Assembly (NCBI GenBank): GCA_030632545.1
Contig: DAOVUO010000011.1
Location: 1-16,770 of the forward strand
Reading direction: 5' to 3'
Length of the DNA: 16,770 bases
DNA from: Bacteroidales bacterium
GTDB lineage: Bacteria > Bacteroidota > Bacteroidia > Bacteroidales > DYOH01
The translations under genes and the position numbers were made by a program. Of this stretch, positions 16,076 to 16,770 are shown piece by piece. Numbering within the stretch: position 1 is the stretch's first letter; each line of letters opens with the position of its first letter. Under the pieces are notes generated by a model. It had not been told where the DNA came from. It searched no databases and saw only the letters and a list, made by a program, of their open reading frames with translations.

Positions 16076-16609
16076 CTAAATTACTTTTATTGCAGCTTTT
16101 TGTAGCTGATGACTAATTTGTAATTTCCTGTTTTGTGCGTTTGTTGTACTTAATTCAACTTTCATTAATTCATTATATATAATAAAGTTTGCAATTGAGC
16201 CATATTTTAATGCACCTTGTCTTGATGTGGTAATTAAAGTAGGTGACTTTTGGCCAACACGTTGTATTATTACAGGTAAATATTTTGTTTTAGAATAGGC
16301 CACATATAAAATTTGACATCTATTAATATCTTTAACGGTTGTATAGTACTCCACTTTAATTGGACTTGCGCCCGCTTTTTTTCCTTTAGTGTAATATTGA
16401 GTAAGTTGGAACACTTTAGGATCGCCATAAATTCCAATTATGAAATCTGTATTGGGGTTTTCAGTTTGCATATTAGGCCAACCAACTAATTTTGTAAATT
16501 GGTAAAGCATAATAGCTTTAAACCTATCTTCCTGTGCATTTACAGAAAAACTTTTAATAAACAATAAAAATACAATAAGAAGAAAAACTTTTTTTTTCAT
16601 AAAAAACAT
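16076..16609 (-). CDS. YfiR family periplasmic protein (DUF4154)
   Basis: A 177-residue protein with a signal peptide (about 1-25, cleavage near NAQ) and the YfiR/DUF4154 layout: FKAIMLYQFTKLVGWP (31-46), where the family has an xxFlynFxkfxxWP motif, then a FIIGIYGDP strand, a CQILYVAYS strand, the TLITTS strand and a C-terminal helix ending QLQKAAIKVI. YfiR of Pseudomonas inhibits the diguanylate cyclase YfiN in the periplasm. No cyclase, OmpA-like or kinase partner is present here, so a c-di-GMP role is not supported. The start could be the ATG at 16609 or the one at 16600, which gives a neater signal peptide. It sits between rbfA (11 nt upstream) and the permease (7 nt downstream). Confidence 0.82.
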   Translation of the reverse strand: MFFMKKKVFLLIVFLLFIKSFSVNAQEDRFKAIMLYQFTKLVGWPNMQTENPNTDFIIGIYGDPKVFQLTQYYTKGKKAGASPIKVEYYTTVKDINRCQILYVAYSKTKYLPVIIQRVGQKSPTLITTSRQGALKYGSIANFIIYNELMKVELSTTNAQNRKLQISHQLQKAAIKVI

Positions 16610-16620
16610 TTAGTTAGATA

Positions 16621-16770
16621 TTAGTTTTCTAGCAGTTTGTCAATTTTTTCTGCATAATCTAATGAATCATCAATATAAAAATCAAATTCGGGAACTTTCC
16701 TTAATTGCTTTCCAATTACTGGACCAAGATCATATTTGATTTTTGATTTAGTTGATTTGATTTTTTCAAA
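16621..16770 (-). CDS. rbfA: Ribosome-binding factor A, C-terminal part only
   Basis: The last 49 residues of RbfA, a cytosolic factor that binds the 30S subunit and helps mature the 5' end of 16S rRNA, also needed in the cold. The frame is open to the window edge and stops at TAA (16621-16623). The visible part holds the KH-fold end, GPVIGKQLRKVPEFDFYIDD, then SLDYAEKIDKLL, which is the family's characteristic close (LRxxPxLxFxxDxSLdyaxkId). Typical length is 110-130 residues, so more than half lies to the right. It is the first visible gene of a probable rbfA - YfiR - permease operon. Confidence 0.92.
   Translation of the reverse strand, partial: FEKIKSTKSKIKYDLGPVIGKQLRKVPEFDFYIDDSLDYAEKIDKLLEN

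Noticed and set aside
1..16770. Mobile elements, CRISPR, tRNA or rRNA genes
   Set aside because: No transposase or integrase frame, no regularly spaced repeats and no tRNA-like or rRNA-like segment was seen on either strand.

Overview
The window is AT-rich, gene-dense DNA from a member of the Bacteroidota. Four things point there: a protein with a type IX secretion (type B, CHU_C-like) C-terminal sorting domain, a ParE with the N-terminal sequence style of that phylum, a DUF4783 gene directly before nadC, and several matches to the Bacteroidota promoter box TAnnTTTG with almost no Shine-Dalgarno sequences. All genes except one are on the minus strand. No rRNA, tRNA, CRISPR array, transposase or integrase was seen.

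Layout from left to right. (1) <1-1775 (-): topoisomerase IV subunit B (parE), cut by the left edge. (2) 1906-7784 (-): a two-gene unit with a 2-nt spacer. The first gene encodes a giant 1715-residue protein that joins a cation-chloride cotransporter (SLC12-like) to a long helical linker and a C-terminal AAA-type ATPase. The second encodes a divergent MscS-like membrane protein. (3) 7921-10406 (-): a membrane-bound GAF/triple-PAS sensor without a recognisable output domain, followed 5 nt later by a 66-residue acidic protein and then an intrinsic terminator. (4) 10811-11446 (+): an AcpH-type acyl carrier protein phosphodiesterase, the only plus-strand gene. It is convergent with (5) nadC and its upstream neighbour, a DUF4783 exported protein (11455-12724, -). 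(6) 12956-14710 (-): a secreted protein with a P-domain, a PKD domain and a T9SS sorting domain, preceded by a strong hairpin. (7) 14818->16770 (-): rbfA (partial), a YfiR-family protein and a LolC/E-type ABC permease, spaced 7-11 nt apart and probably one operon.

Most genes are housekeeping: chromosome decatenation, NAD synthesis, ribosome maturation and lipoprotein export. The unusual part is the 1906-7784 unit. There a Na-K-Cl-type symporter, whose Na+ and K+ ligand positions look largely conserved, is covalently joined to an ATPase module and probably translationally coupled to a mechanosensitive-channel-like protein. The suggested role, ion and volume homeostasis gated by nucleotide and membrane tension, is inference from domain content and gene order, not demonstrated.
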